A stretch of DNA of 64,000 bases from Euglena gracilis (taxonomy: Eukaryota > Euglenida > Euglenophyceae > Euglenales): NCBI GenBank assembly GCA_039621445.1, contig CP154956.1:10725443-10789442 (forward strand), given 5' to 3'. The position numbers and the translations under genes are program-made. The notes beneath the pieces are model-generated. The model was not told where the DNA came from, did not search any database, and saw nothing but the letters and a program-made list of their open reading frames with translations. Positions 63,571-64,000 of the stretch are shown here, piece after piece; positions within the stretch are counted from its first letter, which is position 1; each line of letters opens with the position of its first letter.

Positions 63571-64000
63571 GAATCACGGCGCCGGGAATGCAGGAAGGCC
63601 TGTAGGGGGGGGGGGGGGGGGGGCCGACCCCCCCCCACCCACAGGGGTCCGGGGGTTCCCGGGCTTTGGGGGCCGGCCCGCCGCCGGGAAAACCCTCCGG
63701 GGGGCGGGGGGGGGGGGGGGGGGGGGGGTCCAGGCCCACCCACCCACCCACTGACCCAAAACCCAAAATTGGATGAAAGCCCTTGAACAGAATTGACCTG
63801 GGGTGTCCAGCGGCCCCAAACCACCCGATTATCAGCGGCTTCCATTATCTTCCATTATACGCCGACTTTTGGAGGTGCACCCTTTACCCCTGAAATGTGA
63901 TGACCCGTTACCCTTTCCCTTCACCCCTGGAGGTGATTAATTGACCTTTTCCACCGCTGCCGCTGAAAAAATGGCCTTGGTGCTGGCGCCCCCCCCCCCA

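Overview
This is a 64 kb stretch of a large, repeat-laden eukaryotic nuclear genome. Genes are broken into short GC-rich exons (about 50-155 nt) separated by introns of roughly 0.3-14 kb. The introns are full of poly-C/poly-G runs, microsatellites and short transposon-like elements. No prokaryotic, plasmid or phage signature was seen. The host cannot be named from this sequence. A unicellular eukaryote or alga is the best guess, because three gene models all lie on the minus strand and at least two introns look transposon-derived (introners). A dinoflagellate-like lineage is one hypothesis only.

Two genes are recognised with confidence by joining exons in phase. (1) An OXA1-type (YidC/Oxa1/Alb3 family) mitochondrial membrane-protein insertase runs from about 63.3 kb down to a stop at 38,307. 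It has ten exons covering all the family's membrane segments and a hydrophilic C-tail. (2) A GT10 family alpha-1,3-fucosyltransferase-like glycosyltransferase starts at 32,248 with a signal/anchor segment. It runs to at least 17,042 and carries the motifs YKFYLSFENSDCRDYCTE, AIPVVMG and HVRDFASPQ. A third, unidentified Ser/Pro-rich minus-strand gene is suggested by phase-compatible exon-like segments between 7,457 and the left edge. Coding-like segments at 12.4-14.8 kb may be the 3' end of the GT10 gene or the 5' end of the third gene.

Repeats dominate the rest. Several non-autonomous DNA transposons can be delimited to the base by terminal inverted repeats and target-site duplications (mostly 8 bp, hAT-like): 2,982-3,195; 18,521-20,883 with a second element nested at 18,611-20,786; 33,113-34,172; 38,497-39,068; 25,356-25,821; and 59,854-60,130. 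Four of them carry 10-bp tandem arrays near or throughout their ends. Two elements (59,854 in OXA1 and 30,009 in GT10) sit between halves of what was once continuous coding sequence, so they probably made those introns. A 163-bp satellite (about 46 + 7 monomers, 49,474-58,745) lies inside one OXA1 intron. An 815-bp CTG/CCG array fills the start of another. Other repeats are a 310-bp fold-back, a 575-bp tandem duplication, and several minisatellites.

The two recognised genes do unrelated jobs (mitochondrial protein insertion; Golgi glycan fucosylation) and share only strand and intron style. The most interesting theme is the population of CA...TG-ended elements that insert into genes and are tolerated as introns.
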